Source: JAWKTV01 sp041398905 (GTDB lineage: Bacteria; Planctomycetota; Planctomycetia; Planctomycetales; Planctomycetaceae). From it: a stretch of 64,000 nt of DNA. Location of the stretch: the NCBI GenBank assembly GCA_041398905.1, contig JAWKTV010000014.1, positions 62,001 through 126,000 on the forward strand, given 5' to 3'. This document shows, piece after piece, positions 27,796-37,732 of the stretch. Both the position numbers and the translations under genes were made by a program. How positions within the stretch are numbered: the stretch's first letter is position 1; every line of letters begins with the position of its first letter. The notes under the pieces are model-generated. The model worked only from the letters and a program-made list of their open reading frames with translations, made no database searches and was not told the DNA's origin.

Positions 27796-29465
27796 ATGCG
27801 ACTTCAATGGATTTGCTTGTACGGACTGCTGGTGGGCTTCGTCGCGCAGTGCGACAACGTCTGCCGGGCGGAAGATCAGCCCGTCACAGGGGCGGAAGTC
27901 CGCGCACTGCTGCGTCGGCTCGAACAGGCCGAGCAGCGGATTGGTGACCTGCAGCAGGAACTCTCCGCGACCCAGCGCAAGCCGCCCCTTTCCCGCAGGG
28001 CGGTGCAACTCCGCAGGCGAGCGTTCGTCCGCCATTGAACGCTCAGCAGCTCGCGCCCGGTACGTCTCGCGTCGCCTTCTTTGACGACGAAGCGGCGGCC
28101 GCCGCCGATCCGCTGCAGGCGCAGATCAACGATCTGATCGCACGAAATGAAAAGCTGACTGAGAACTACGACTCGCTGAGCGAGAACTTCGAGAAGCTGC
28201 AGGAGAGTCACGACGAATTGCAGGAAGGTCACGACGACTTCCTGTCGGCGTTCAAGAAGGGCAAGGGGGTCACCGTCCCCGGGTCGTCCAACGTGACCCT
28301 CAAGATTAACGGCCGTATCCACGCCGACTACTGGGCGTTCCCGGCTCATGACCGGGGGACCGAAGTGCTTGAAGGTGGCGACCCCCAGGACCGCTTCGGC
28401 TTCCGCCGCGTGCGACTGAGCTTCCGTGGGGACATCGGCGACAACATGCTCTACCGCTTCGATCCCGAGATCAACAACCCCGACGACTGGGAATGGCGCG
28501 ACGTCTTGATCGGGTGGAAGAACCTGCCGGGCAATCACACGCTGCTTGTCGGTAACCAGAAACGTCCATACGGTCTCGACCACCTCAACAGCAGCAACGA
28601 CAACATCTTCCTCGAACGACCGATGGTCGTCGACTACGTGAACGAGGATGCTCGCCGTCTGGGTGTCTGCCTGTACGGCTTCTCCGAAGATGAAGCCTGG
28701 AACTGGCGGGCGGGTGTCTACAACGGTGACAAGGTCCAGGACAGCGACGACTTCTACGTCTCGGACAACTATCAGCTCGAAGTGGCGGGCCGCCTCGCCA
28801 ACACCTGGTGGTGGGACGAACACTCGGACGGTCGTGGTTACGGTCACTGGGCCGTCAGCGGTGCGGTGGCGCAATGTGACGGCGACGGACCGCGGAATCG
28901 AGCCGACTTCTTCGTCCGCCCCGAGGCACGCTCCACCAATCGCTGGATCGACACCGACCCGATCGCCACCGCGACCTGGTACCAGGTGATCGGCGTCGAG
29001 CAGGTCTTCAATGTCGGGCCGCTGCAGATCGTGGGCGAGGCGATGAACGTCTCCGTGCAGCGCGACGTCGGCAGCAACCTCAACTTCTGGGGTGCCTACG
29101 GATACGTCTCCTACATGCTCACCGGCGAACATATGGAATGGGACCGCGAGTCCAGCACGCTCGATGGAGTCACCCCGTTCGAGAACGTCGTCCTGATCGA
29201 TCGCTGCTGCGGCGGCACCGGCGGCGGCTGGGGTGCCTGGCAGGTGGCCGGACGCTACTCGTTCATGGACTCCAGCGACGGCGACATTCTGGGCGGCATG
29301 GGACACAGCGCCACCCTCGGCCTCGTCTGGTACATGAACCCCAACGCCAAAGTGCAGTTCAACTACATCCACGGTTGGATCGTCGACAACCAGAATCTCG
29401 CGGCCGCCGCGATCGACGAGGCGCAGTATGACATTCTGGGCGTCCGCTGCCTGATCGCCTTCTAG
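27796..29465 (+). CDS. OprP/OprO-type outer-membrane porin, one apparent 1-bp deletion
   Basis: The N-terminus (ATG 27796) has a signal peptide (RLQWICLYGLLVGFVAQCDN) and a short coiled coil (RALLRRLEQAEQRIGDLQQE). The frame then shifts by one missing base between 27970 and 28000, and the family sequence continues as PLNAQQLAPGTSRVAFF. A second, longer coiled coil (LIARNEKLTENYDSLSENF) precedes a beta-barrel of the phosphate-selective porin O/P type, with GRIHADYWAF, FRRVRLSFRGDIG, GNQKRPYGLDHLNSSNDN and strands ending in aromatic residues up to DILGVRCLIAF at the C-terminus. The periplasmic coiled coil probably anchors or trimerises the porin. Substrate selectivity is not readable. The final Phe matches outer-membrane assembly signals. 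Confidence 0.85.
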
Positions 29466-29483
29466 TCGGAACCTTTCCGTTGA

Positions 29484-29508
29484 GCCGGAAGTTGTCTGCC
29501 TCCGGCTG
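29484..29508. terminator. Weak hairpin after the porin gene
   Basis: AGCCGGA (29484-29490) and TCCGGCT (29502-29508) pair with an 11-base loop, 19 bp after the porin stop. No T-run follows. Confidence 0.35.
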
Positions 29509-29630
29509 AATGGGAAGGCGACGCGCAAGCTGTCGACCCGTTCGGCGCAGCTCACCAGTGGCCGCGACCCGACCGCGACATCCGAGTCGCACTCAACTCA
29601 CGCACAACACTCGATTCAGCCGAGAGACCC

Positions 29631-30135
29631 ATGTCGCGATACATCATTCCCATCGCCGCGATGCTGCTGCTGTCCGCGAGTTCCGCCTCGCGCGGGGGTT
29701 GGCTCTGCGGAGACGGCGGCTGCAAGCCGGCTGGTTGCGGCTGCGAAGTCCGCTGGGTCTGCTCCCCCAGTTGGGACAAGGAGAAGATCGAGAAGACCTG
29801 CTTCGATATCGAGTATGAGCACATTTGCGTGCCGCGTGTGAAGCTCCCGTGGCAAGGCTGCTGCACCCCGCGCTGCGAAGGTGGTTTGCGTCCGTAAGCT
29901 CAAGAAGAAGAGCTACGAATGCGGCGAACGGTGCGTGCTGTCTTGGGAAGCGAAGGCGGTCTGCACTCGCTGCTGCAAACCGGGGCAATTACTACGCTCC
30001 GCAGGGACATGCGCTCCGGCCGGCACCGCACTGCGCGACCGAAGATGCCGGCCGGGACTGATGCCTGCCGTCGAGCCGCACCCGATCGCCGATCCGGAGA
30101 CCGGCATCAACATCCCGGCTCCCCCGTCGGAGTAG
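29631..30135 (+). CDS. Cys-rich secreted protein, at least one frameshift
   Basis: A signal peptide (SRYIIPIAAMLLLSASSASR) is followed by a Cys-rich region: GWLCGDGGCKPAGCGCEVRW, then CSPSWDKEKIEKTCFDIEYE, then CCTPRC. In the first frame the protein stops at 29897, but Cys-rich sequence resumes one frame over as KVVCVRKLKKKSYECGERCV and CTRCCKPG, so a shift occurs near 29873-29880. A further pair of shifts near 29985-30060 is possible, because the alternative frame there (GNYYAPQGHALRPAPHC) has fewer rare codons. The reassembled protein would be about 165 residues ending in a Pro-rich tail. Paired cysteines suggest a disulfide-bonded periplasmic or surface protein. I do not recognise a family. 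It follows the porin on the same strand. Confidence 0.6.
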
Positions 30136-30191
30136 CAGGTCGATCGCGAGACGGCGTCACGATGGACAGCTCACGCTCGCATCGCGGCGTT

Positions 30192-30219
30192 CCACGGTTC
30201 GCGAAGCGGACAGCGACTA
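30192..30219 (-). repeat. Stop-codon-associated repeat, copy B
   Basis: On the minus strand it begins TAGTCGCTGTCCGCTTCGCG and continues AACCGTGG. The TAG is the stop codon of the glycosyltransferase gene. Confidence 0.55.
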
Positions 30220-31179
30220 TGGTGCGATCACGTCGTCCGTCCGCTCCCTGACGCTGTACGAGTCGGTTTCGTGGCCGGTCTTGTTGATGAGCAACTCGGC
30301 GATCAAGCCGAGCGAGATCGCCTGTGCTCCGAGCATCGCCGAGACGACGGAATAGACGAGCAGCGGCCGAGTGCCGATCTCTTTGACCGGCACGACGCCC
30401 GCGACGTGCATGAGCAGCCACAGCATCGCCAGGTAGCCCATCCCGGCGAGGCCGAGACCGAAGAACAGCATGCCCAGCCCGCCGAGCATGTGCTGCGGCC
30501 GGTCGCCGAAGCCGGTGATGAACTTCACGGTCAGCAGGTCGAGAAAGCCGCGCAGGAAGCGACGCACACCGTACTTCGAATGTCCGTGCTGTCGTGGCCG
30601 GTGATGGATCGGCAGCTCCGCCACGCGAAAGCCGCGCGCATGAGCGAGCACCGGAATGAAGCGGTGCAGCTCGCCATACAGTCGCAGCTCGTGGGCCACG
30701 TCACGGCGAAACGCCTTCAGGCCGCAGTTGTGATCGTGCAGTTTCAGCCCGGTCAACCAACTGACCATGCCGTTGAACACCTTGCTGGGGTAGACCTTGT
30801 GCCACGGGTCGAGTCGCCGCTCCTTCCAACCGTTAACGACGTCGAACCCCTCGTCCAACTTGCTGAGAAAGCGCGGAATCTCCGCCGGGTCGTCCTGCAA
30901 GTCGGCGTCCATGGTCATCACCACATCGCCGGTGATCGTCCTGAGCCCGGCCATTTGCGCGGCGGCCTTGCCGAAGTTGCGACGGAACCGAATCCCGCGC
31001 ACGCGCGGATCGCTCCGCGCGAGTTCTTCGATCACAGCCCACGATGAATCGCTCGATCCATCGTCAATCAACAACACCTCGACGGAGATCGAGTGCGCGG
31101 CACAGGCGGCGTCGATCTGTCGATGCAGCTCGCGGAGGCTCTCTTCTTCGTTCAGAACGGGGATGATGATCGAGAGCAT
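30217..31179 (-). CDS. Family 2 glycosyltransferase with two membrane helices
   Basis: A 320-residue GT-A glycosyltransferase of the polyprenyl-phosphate sugar transferase type (DPM1/GtrB/ArnC-like). Motifs: IIIPVLNEEESLRELHRQI, LLIDDGSSDSSW, VMTMDADLQDDPAEIPRF (DxD metal site) and the QHGHSKYGVRRFLRGFLDL interface segment. Two C-terminal helices (GGLGMLFFGLGLAGMGYLAM and RPLLVYSVVSAMLGAQAISL) place it at the inner membrane facing the cytoplasm. It would charge undecaprenyl phosphate with a sugar for later export. The acceptor and sugar are unknown. The kinase gene lies 136 bp upstream on the same strand. Confidence 0.9.
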   Translation of the reverse strand: MLSIIIPVLNEEESLRELHRQIDAACAAHSISVEVLLIDDGSSDSSWAVIEELARSDPRVRGIRFRRNFGKAAAQMAGLRTITGDVVMTMDADLQDDPAEIPRFLSKLDEGFDVVNGWKERRLDPWHKVYPSKVFNGMVSWLTGLKLHDHNCGLKAFRRDVAHELRLYGELHRFIPVLAHARGFRVAELPIHHRPRQHGHSKYGVRRFLRGFLDLLTVKFITGFGDRPQHMLGGLGMLFFGLGLAGMGYLAMLWLLMHVAGVVPVKEIGTRPLLVYSVVSAMLGAQAISLGLIAELLINKTGHETDSYSVRERTDDVIAP

Positions 31180-31315
31180 GGGGCTGGCGTTGATTCGATG
31201 CGCGGGATGTCAGGCAATTGGCAGATGGTACTCGATGCGCCGACGCCAATCACACTGACGCAACGACAGCCGCCTCAAATCCCTCGGAACGTTCGCGCTC
31301 GCCGCCGGCGGGGCC

Positions 31316-32851
31316 TCACTTGAGGTTGAGCTGCTGGGCCACCCAATCCCAGCCTTGGGGGACCGCCCACACCAGTCCGCCGACGAGGGCAGCGATCGCC
31401 GCGAGGTACACGATCAACCCCACGATGCCGAGCGTCCCTTCACGGAACCGCGACAGCAAGCGCCACCACTTCTGGCGGTCGTATTCCTTCTCGATCTGCT
31501 GATAGGCGGCGGCGAGGCCCTGATCGCGCTGGGCGACCTTGGCCCGTGTCAGCAGCTTCTTCGCTTCGTCTTCAAAGACCGGCACCTGCGCCAGCGGCAG
31601 GAACGGGCCGTTCTTCGAGGCGGACACCTGCGTGCGGACGTCGAGCTTGTCCTGCTTCACACCGGCGATGACCTGCATGGTCGTCATCTTGCCGATCTTC
31701 ACCCGCCCCCCCTCGTCGATTCGCTTGACGAACCATTCCTTCTGAGCATCCGCGACGCGGTTCTGGCGGGCCGCGTCCTCCGCCGATGTCCGCACCTGCG
31801 GCGTCGGCGGGACTTTCAAGGCCCGCGTGGAGTTGTCGCTGCCCATTCCGCCAATCAGTGTCGCCGCCTGCGAGGGAGTGCCGCCCCGAAGCTGCGGAAC
31901 CCGCTGCGGGTGATTGACGAAGGTCAAACCTTCGCTCGCGAGCTGCAGCGATTCCAGGTCGGTGATGAACTCCCGCATCGACTGATAGCGATGTGCGGGG
32001 TCCTTCATCATCGCCTTGTCGATCATCAGGTCGAGCCGTTCTGGCACGGCGCTGTTGACGCGTTTGGCCGGTGTGAACTTGCCCAGTTCCTTGTTGGTGA
32101 TCAGTTCGACGATCGTGCCGCCGGCGAAAGGCAGCTTGCCGGTCACCATGTGGTACAGAGTGCAGCCCAGCGCATAGATGTCGCAGCGGTGGTCGACATG
32201 TTTGGCGTTGCGGGCCTGTTCGGGGGGCATGTAGTGCGGCGTGCCCAGCCCGGTGCCAGACTGCGTCATCGACATGTCTTCGTCCGTCGCCTTCGCCAGG
32301 CCAAGGTCGGACACCTTGATGACGCCGCGCGCGGTGACCAGGATGTTGTCCGGCTTGACGTCCCGGTGAATCATCTTGAGGTCATGCGCATGCGCCAGGG
32401 CGTCGGCGGTGATCAGCGCGACCAGCACGGCGTCCGGAATCGGGATGACCTCCAACTGGTCGATCCAGTCCTGCATGCTGCGGCCTTCGATGAACTCCAT
32501 CGCCACGTAGTGGTGGCCTTTGTCCTCACCTACCGCATAGCAGGTGACGACGTGCGGGTGGTCGATCTTCGCCATCGCCCGCGCTTCCCGCAGGAAGCGA
32601 TCGACGAAGCCCGGCTTCGCAGCCAGCTCGCGCGACATCACCTTGACCGCGCAGGGCCGATCCAGGCTGACCTGATGTCCCAGGTAGACCGACCCCATCC
32701 CCCCCTGGCCGACCTTCTTCTTCAGGACAAAGTCACCCAGCACGGTCGCTTTCGATTTTCCTTCAGAGCCTTGGGTGTCCTGATCGGCGCGAGCAGAGTT
32801 GGCCCCGGGAGACTTGGAGTCAGGTGGCATGGCGGTTGCGTGGGGTGGCAT
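31316..32851 (-). CDS. Hanks-type Ser/Thr protein kinase, membrane-anchored
   Basis: A 511-residue kinase. A charged N-terminal stretch (1-40) precedes the kinase domain: VGQGGMGSVYLG (P-loop), Lys70 in CAVKVM, the catalytic HRDVKPDN (162-169), SDLGLAK (the DFG motif as DLG) and GTPHYMPPEQ for APE. The kinase ends near residue 305. A C-terminal region (KEWFVKRIDEGGRVKIGKMT) resembles the GYF_2-like sensor found in planctomycete proteins, followed by a single membrane helix (IVGLIVYLAAIAALVGGLVW). The helix puts the short C-terminus outside, with the kinase in the cytoplasm. Targets are unknown; FHA proteins encoded nearby (34565, 60157) are possible phosphothreonine readers. Confidence 0.92.
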   Translation of the reverse strand: MPPHATAMPPDSKSPGANSARADQDTQGSEGKSKATVLGDFVLKKKVGQGGMGSVYLGHQVSLDRPCAVKVMSRELAAKPGFVDRFLREARAMAKIDHPHVVTCYAVGEDKGHHYVAMEFIEGRSMQDWIDQLEVIPIPDAVLVALITADALAHAHDLKMIHRDVKPDNILVTARGVIKVSDLGLAKATDEDMSMTQSGTGLGTPHYMPPEQARNAKHVDHRCDIYALGCTLYHMVTGKLPFAGGTIVELITNKELGKFTPAKRVNSAVPERLDLMIDKAMMKDPAHRYQSMREFITDLESLQLASEGLTFVNHPQRVPQLRGGTPSQAATLIGGMGSDNSTRALKVPPTPQVRTSAEDAARQNRVADAQKEWFVKRIDEGGRVKIGKMTTMQVIAGVKQDKLDVRTQVSASKNGPFLPLAQVPVFEDEAKKLLTRAKVAQRDQGLAAAYQQIEKEYDRQKWWRLLSRFREGTLGIVGLIVYLAAIAALVGGLVWAVPQGWDWVAQQLNLK

Positions 32852-33136
32852 CCGAAGGTGGATTGTTCTGGCCGGGCGTGCTGATCATGAGGTCTGGCAC
32901 GATTGTACCAGTCAAACGACGGACACGACGCAGCCGCAACGCCTCCGGACCGTTTAGGGAAAAGCTAGAAGAACAAGACGAAGAATGAGACGCGATTATG
33001 CCCGATCGCGCGGAAGGATGCGAGGTTTCTTGACCCAGCTTCGGTTGTTCGGGATGTATCGCTCGACACCGGCCTCCCCGCCAGCTCGACGATCGCCGAC
33101 GCTGGACTCCCCTTCGAGATCATGCATCGGCTGTGC

Positions 33137-33970
33137 TCACCAGCTCTTCGGCTCGATCATCTGCCGCAGTAACGAAACGAGAAACAGCGCCATTCTTTCC
33201 CCGGCGACGTTCGCGTTCTGGCGAAGTCGCCACAGATCCCTGTAGCTGCCCGGACGTTTCCAAAGCGCGCCGACCACCGCCCCGGCCCGAATCGACCCGG
33301 TCCCCCCGAGCACCGAGAGCACTTCGGAAGGCAGGTCGGCCGAGCAGTCGTCGGTGACTCCGCGCACGGAGAGGAACTTGACCTGCCGCTCGCGACAGAC
33401 CTCCGCCACATCCAGGCTCTCCATGTCGACGGCGATCGCCCCGGTGCGCTGATGAATCTCGCGCTTCTCGGCGACGGTGTGCACAATGTGTCTGGCCGTC
33501 GCGAGCCGCCCCACATAGAGTCCGCGCTTCGGATCGGACTGCATCTTGAAGTCGATCTTCAGACCGGCGTCGTCAGCCGGAGCCGCCGCGTTCGCCGGGA
33601 CGACCCGATTGGCGACGATGACGTCACCGATGCGAGACTCGTCCGTCAGGCCGCCTGCGAAGCCGATCGACAGCAGCCATTCGGGCTGATGGGCATCGAG
33701 CATCGCATGTGTGGCCCGACGAGCACGTTCGCCGCCGACACCACTTTCCACGAACGCGATGCGGATGTCGCGGAGGAATCCGCCCCGGAAGACGAACTCC
33801 CCGCCCATGTACTTGCGCATGCGGTCGCACCGGGACAGCAGCGGGTCAAGTTCTGGCTTGAGCGCCGCCACGATGCCGACATCCGCGCGCGCACGATCGG
33901 CGGCCGATTCCTCCGGTTCCTCGTCGCGCTGGCTCGCGGTCTTCCTGGAACGTGACAGTTCGTCCGACAT
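33137..33970 (-). CDS. Nucleoside phosphorylase family protein
   Basis: The start at 33970 gives 277 residues; the frame is open further up to 34081 but that part is unlike the family. The PNP/MTA-SAH nucleosidase fold is evident from VGIVAALKPELDPLLSR, ESGVGGERARRATHAML, LSIGFAGGLTDES and AVDMESLDVAEVC, where the DMES Glu binds ribose. RGVTDDCSADLP follows as expected. A hydrophilic 30-residue N-terminal tail precedes the domain. Members cleave purine nucleosides or adenosylhomocysteine, and some act in hopanoid synthesis; I cannot separate these. It is monocistronic. Confidence 0.8.
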   Translation of the reverse strand: MSDELSRSRKTASQRDEEPEESAADRARADVGIVAALKPELDPLLSRCDRMRKYMGGEFVFRGGFLRDIRIAFVESGVGGERARRATHAMLDAHQPEWLLSIGFAGGLTDESRIGDVIVANRVVPANAAAPADDAGLKIDFKMQSDPKRGLYVGRLATARHIVHTVAEKREIHQRTGAIAVDMESLDVAEVCRERQVKFLSVRGVTDDCSADLPSEVLSVLGGTGSIRAGAVVGALWKRPGSYRDLWRLRQNANVAGERMALFLVSLLRQMIEPKSW

Positions 33971-34251
33971 GGCGGGATAGGTCGAGGTGTGGTCGCTGCG
34001 GCGGGGCTTCGTCCGCACGTTGACGGGCCTTCCATTCGGAATGCCGAGCCGCTGCGCATCGGGAATCGTTACGATCGGCACGCTCCGGCCCTTCGGCCAA
34101 AACTGCCTGTGTTGCCAGACAGGTTATCGAGTCCCGTTTAATCCGGGGAGCGAGTGGCGTCGATGAAAGGTCTGGAGTCCCCCGTCGCCGACAGCGCCGA
34201 GGCGACGACTTCGCCATTCTTCCGGGGTTGTGGACCCCACGGGAACGTCCC

Positions 34252-34446
34252 ATGAACACGACGACCTTGCAGTTGAGCATTCACGTGCTCGATTCGATCA
34301 ACGCCGAATTGCGATCCCGCGTCGCGGCGACAACTGCCGCCCCCCCGGCTTCCGCCGTGTCGACGCGGCTGCGGTGGCTGGCCAACTCCAGCATCTCGCC
34401 GTTGCTGTTGATCGCGGCGATCAGCCTGTTCGTCGCGATGTCCTGA
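34252..34446 (+). CDS. Possible small membrane protein
   Basis: An ATG at 34252 opens a 64-residue frame: MNTTTLQLSIHVLDSINAEL, an Ala/Thr-rich linker, then a C-terminal hydrophobic helix LRWLANSSISPLLLIAAISL ending VAMS. One tail-anchored helix with a polar head is plausible. It lies alone on the plus strand in a 600-bp gap between two minus-strand genes, and the start is preceded by GGGAACGTCCC. No family recognised. Confidence 0.35.
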   Translation: MNTTTLQLSIHVLDSINAELRSRVAATTAAPPASAVSTRLRWLANSSISPLLLIAAISLFVAMS

Positions 34447-34564
34447 CCGGCGGGCGAGCATTGAGCACCGTGCGTATTCCAAACCCGGCGCGAAGCAGAG
34501 GTGCAGTCCCCGTTCGTGCGGCGGGGCTGACCAAGGTTCCCCCGCTGCCACGAGCGGCATCGGT

Positions 34565-36262
34565 CTAGTCGTGCGCGATGGTACGGTCCGCAGGAACTTC
34601 GCTTCCCGGGCCGGCGGCGTCGCGTGTACGTTGAATGCAGACCACGCAGACATCGTCGTGCTGCCGGGATGTTCCAATCGCGTACGACTGCAGCTCGCCC
34701 GACAAGCGTTCGAGGAAGAGCGTCGGGTCCGATGGAGTCCGCAGCAGCGCCTCCTCCATTCGTCGCTCGCGATACATCTCTCCGGTTCGGGAACCGGCAT
34801 CCGGCACGCCGTCGGTATACATCACCACCATGTCTCCTGGAGCCAGTACGGTGGTCGCAGTGTGATAGTCGTATGCCGGCACGATCCCCAGCGGCAGACC
34901 GCTGCGACCGACCCCCACCGGCTCGACGCTCTGGTTCGTGCCGCAGTACTTTCGCGGATAAGGATGCCCCGCGTTGAGGATCGTCAGCGTGTGGTTCTGG
35001 GGATCGAGGATCGCCATCAACAGCGTGATCATCAGCTCGCCGCTGGCGATCGTGTAGTCGTTCAGACGCTGCATTAACCCCTTGGCCGACAGCGTGACGT
35101 CCAGTGAATGCCGAATCTCGAGCGCGAGCTGCGCGACGGTCAGTGCCGCCGGCAACCCCTTGCCGCAAACGTCCGCGACGATCACCACCACCCGGCCGTC
35201 GGCGAGGTGAATGTAGGTGAAGTAGTCCCCGCCGACTTCGCCCGCCGGGATCCAAGGTCACCAAACCGGTACCCTCGACCTCCGGCCGGCTCCGGGGCAG
35301 CATCTCCTGCTGGATGCGACGCTGACCGCTTCCTGCTTGCGACGTTCCAGTTCCAATTCCGATTTGTGGGACCGGACGCATTCAATGAAGCTGCCCGCGA
35401 CGGCGGCGATGCCGCACACGATCTGCAAGTCGTCGGCGTCGTAGGCCTGCGACGCATCACCAGTCTCCAGCATGATGACACCCAGGCTGTTCCGAGTGGG
35501 GCCGATCACCGGAACGTACAAACGGGAACACCACGCCGACTCGAGCGCCGAATCGCAGTCTCCTTCGTTGAACAGGATCGCCTCGCGGGATTCCAGCACG
35601 CTCTGAGCGGTGGGATCGGCGATCGTCAGACGAGTCTGCTGGCAGACGTTGTCGTCGGACTCCTCTCCACGGCTGGCATAAGCCGCCAGCTTGTTTGATT
35701 CGTCCCGCAGGAAGATCTGCCCGCCGCTCGACTGCGGGAACATCTCGAAAATCACGTCCAGCACCGCCGGCAGCATCGCCCGCAGGTTCAGCGACGAACC
35801 AAGTCGCTCCACCACTTCCAGGATCGCTTTCAGGTGTTTCGCCGCCTGATGATTGGGTGTCCGCGACTCGTCAATCGGGCCGCACCGCGCGGTCGGAATG
35901 GCGTCGCGCCCGACTGGTATGACGTCGTGGCTCGTCGACTTCCGCAGGAGGTCGGTCGCGGCTTCCGCGTCATCCGACTCAAACAGTATCGCCACCTCAT
36001 ACACGTTGATGCGGTCGCCCGGCTCGAGCCGCTGCACGGCGTCGATCCGTTTCCCGTTGACGAAGGTACCATTATTGCTGCCGAGATCCTCGATGTAGGG
36101 CTGCCCCCCCCGCTGCAGAATCCTCGCATGTTCACGCGAGACGGTCGGATGAGAGAGCACAAGGTCGCAGGTGCCGGCGCGACCGATCAGCACGTCGCGA
36201 CCGGGCTGGATCGCGAAGAGCGTCCCCGAAGCGTGGCCGGTGAGGACATTGAGACGTGACAT
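34565..36262 (-). CDS. FHA-GAF-PP2C (SpoIIE/RsbU-type) phosphatase, two apparent frameshifts
   Basis: Start at 36262. The FHA domain (residues 1-100) has LIGRAGTCDLVLSHPTVSRE and EDLGSNNGTFVNGKRI, the phosphothreonine-binding motifs. A GAF domain follows (about 150-310: LNLRAMLPAVLDVIFEMF to VCGIAAVAGSFIEC). A helical linker (ELELERRKQEA) leads to the phosphatase. Here the frame drops one base near 35318-35335 (continuing RRIQQEMLPRSRPEVEG), then gains one near 35244-35272 (continuing IPAGEVGGDYFTYIHLADG). The PP2C core VVVIVADVCGKGLPAALT, NAGHPYPRKY and MYTDGVPDAG is intact to the end. SpoIIE/RsbU phosphatases dephosphorylate anti-anti-sigma proteins in stress signalling. Signal input via GAF and FHA is inference. 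Both shifts compensate, favouring sequence error. Confidence 0.82.
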
Positions 36263-36642
36263 GATGCTGGCCCATCAGTTCGTCACGACCGCCAGCGAAG
36301 CAACTCCGATACGTGGCGGCAAAATCGACTGCGGGAGTCATCCTGCTCTCGACGATGATCGCAACACCTGCCAATGCGAGGCCGGCAGCCTCCATCATCT
36401 CGAAGTCGGTGAACTGCGCTTCGACACCAGCAACGTTGCCTGCTCAGTATACCGGGCGCCTCGGTAAAATCCTAATTCCTTTGATCAGAACCACATCGCG
36501 ATCACTCGTGTCCCCGGCAGCCCGTTGGGGCAGTTTGACCCATCTGCGAGGTCGCGCTAAACTGGAACTGAGCGGAACAGAGAGGTTCCGTCGACGGAAC
36601 GGACGCTTCTGCCTCCCTGACGACAACCTTGAGAGACTTGCC
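36263..36642. other. Divergent intergenic region with overlapping hairpins
   Basis: About 380 bp between the FHA-GAF-PP2C start and the secreted hydrolase start. Open frames are without motifs. The notable feature is the set of complementary arms at 36573-36600. Confidence 0.5.
36573..36600 (+). promoter_or_regulatory. Alternative hairpins in hydrolase leader
   Basis: Three arms alternate: CGGAAC (36573-36578), GTTCCG (36585-36590), CGGAAC (36595-36600). The middle arm can pair with either neighbour, so two hairpins exclude each other. The second forms a perfect 16-bp palindrome, GTTCCGTCGACGGAAC. They end 42 bp before the ATG at 36643. They could be a protein-binding operator or a leader switch. 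Confidence 0.45.
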
Positions 36643-37617
36643 ATGCCCGCCGTCCGCCCTTGCCGGAAGTCCTTTGTCAGCGGTCTGAGCGCGATGCTCC
36701 TGCTGTTCATCGCAACGGCCTCGCTGCCCGCCCAGGTCACCAAGTCGACGGAGTCCGTCACTGGTCCGGGGGGGTGGACCATCAAGTTCAGCTATTACCC
36801 CGCGCTGGAGAAGCTGCCGAGCGGAGTCACGCAGAAGCTCGAGGAGGCTCCGGTCATCATCCTGATTCATGGTCGCGAAAGCGACCGGTTGCTGTGGGAC
36901 AAGACGTCGGCCCCCCCTGGACCTGCGGGCAAACCGTTCGCCGAGTTCCTGCAGTCGGAAGGCTACGCGGTCGTCGCGGTCGACATGCGGAAGTTCGGGG
37001 ACAGCAAGCAGGAGGGTCAATCCGAGATCGGCCCGAATGACTACGAAGCGATGGTGTTCGACCTGGTGGCGGTCAAGCTGTTCATTCAGGAACAGCACCA
37101 GTCCCAACAGTTAAACATGCGCAAGCTGGGGATCGTCGCTTTGGATGACATGGCTCCCGTCGCGGCGACTTTCGCCGCCGAGGATTGGGACACTCCGCCA
37201 CATGACGATCACGCGATTCTGAGTGAGCGGACGCCGCGCGGTCAGGACGTGCGGGCCTTGGTGCTCGTCAGTCCCGTGATGAGTTCGGGACGTTTGCAGA
37301 CCACGGCCCCGATTCGCCGGCTCGCCAATCCACAGCTTGCCGCTCTGGTTGGCAGCCCGCAACTGACGCCCGCAATTCTGTTCGTCGCGGGTAGCAAGGA
37401 CACGGAAGGCATGAAGGCCGCGCGTTCCCTCAGCCGCGCGACCAGCCGCTATGAGCGGTCTCAGTTGGAACAGCTCGACACCAACGAGCGATCACAGAAT
37501 CTGTTCGGCAGCCCCCGCATCCGCGGTGAACTCCCGATCCTGGTCTTCCTGAAGAAGAACGTTCTCGATCTCGACGTGAAGTGGACCGACCGTCGCAGCC
37601 GTCGCGATCGTGACTGA
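36643..37617 (+). CDS. Secreted alpha/beta hydrolase-like protein
   Basis: ATG at 36643 gives 324 residues with a signal peptide (FVSGLSAMLLLFIATASLPA). The core is an alpha/beta-hydrolase fold: VIILIHGRESDRLLWD (oxyanion region HG), AEFLQSEGYAVVAVDMRKFG, then VRALVLVSPVM and PAILFVAGSKD. The nucleophile elbow expected near LGIVALDDMAPVAATFA lacks the GxSxG motif (it reads ALDDM), so catalysis is doubtful. A planctomycete family of this kind is common but uncharacterised. A basic tail ends the protein. A role in binding or modified hydrolysis is inference. Confidence 0.72.
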   Translation: MPAVRPCRKSFVSGLSAMLLLFIATASLPAQVTKSTESVTGPGGWTIKFSYYPALEKLPSGVTQKLEEAPVIILIHGRESDRLLWDKTSAPPGPAGKPFAEFLQSEGYAVVAVDMRKFGDSKQEGQSEIGPNDYEAMVFDLVAVKLFIQEQHQSQQLNMRKLGIVALDDMAPVAATFAAEDWDTPPHDDHAILSERTPRGQDVRALVLVSPVMSSGRLQTTAPIRRLANPQLAALVGSPQLTPAILFVAGSKDTEGMKAARSLSRATSRYERSQLEQLDTNERSQNLFGSPRIRGELPILVFLKKNVLDLDVKWTDRRSRRDRD

Positions 37618-37732
37618 CGGCGGCCGTGACTGAGAACGACGAAGTGCAGGGAGATCGGCCGGACTGCACCGGCGAGGCCGACTCGTTCCCGCCGCTACCA
37701 AAGACACATCGGACAACTGGCGATGGGTGGGC

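Noticed and set aside
27876..29555. 559-residue minus-strand open frame opposite the porin
   Set aside because: Low-complexity Val/Asp/Ala-rich composition without motifs; the plus strand encodes a full beta-barrel.
31355..32884. 509-residue plus-strand open frame opposite the kinase
   Set aside because: Shadow of the kinase gene; kinase motifs are all on the minus strand.
34281..35381. 366-residue minus-strand frame with Arg/Gly-rich sequence
   Set aside because: It only bridges the short frame-shifted segment of the FHA-GAF-PP2C gene and otherwise lacks family sequence.
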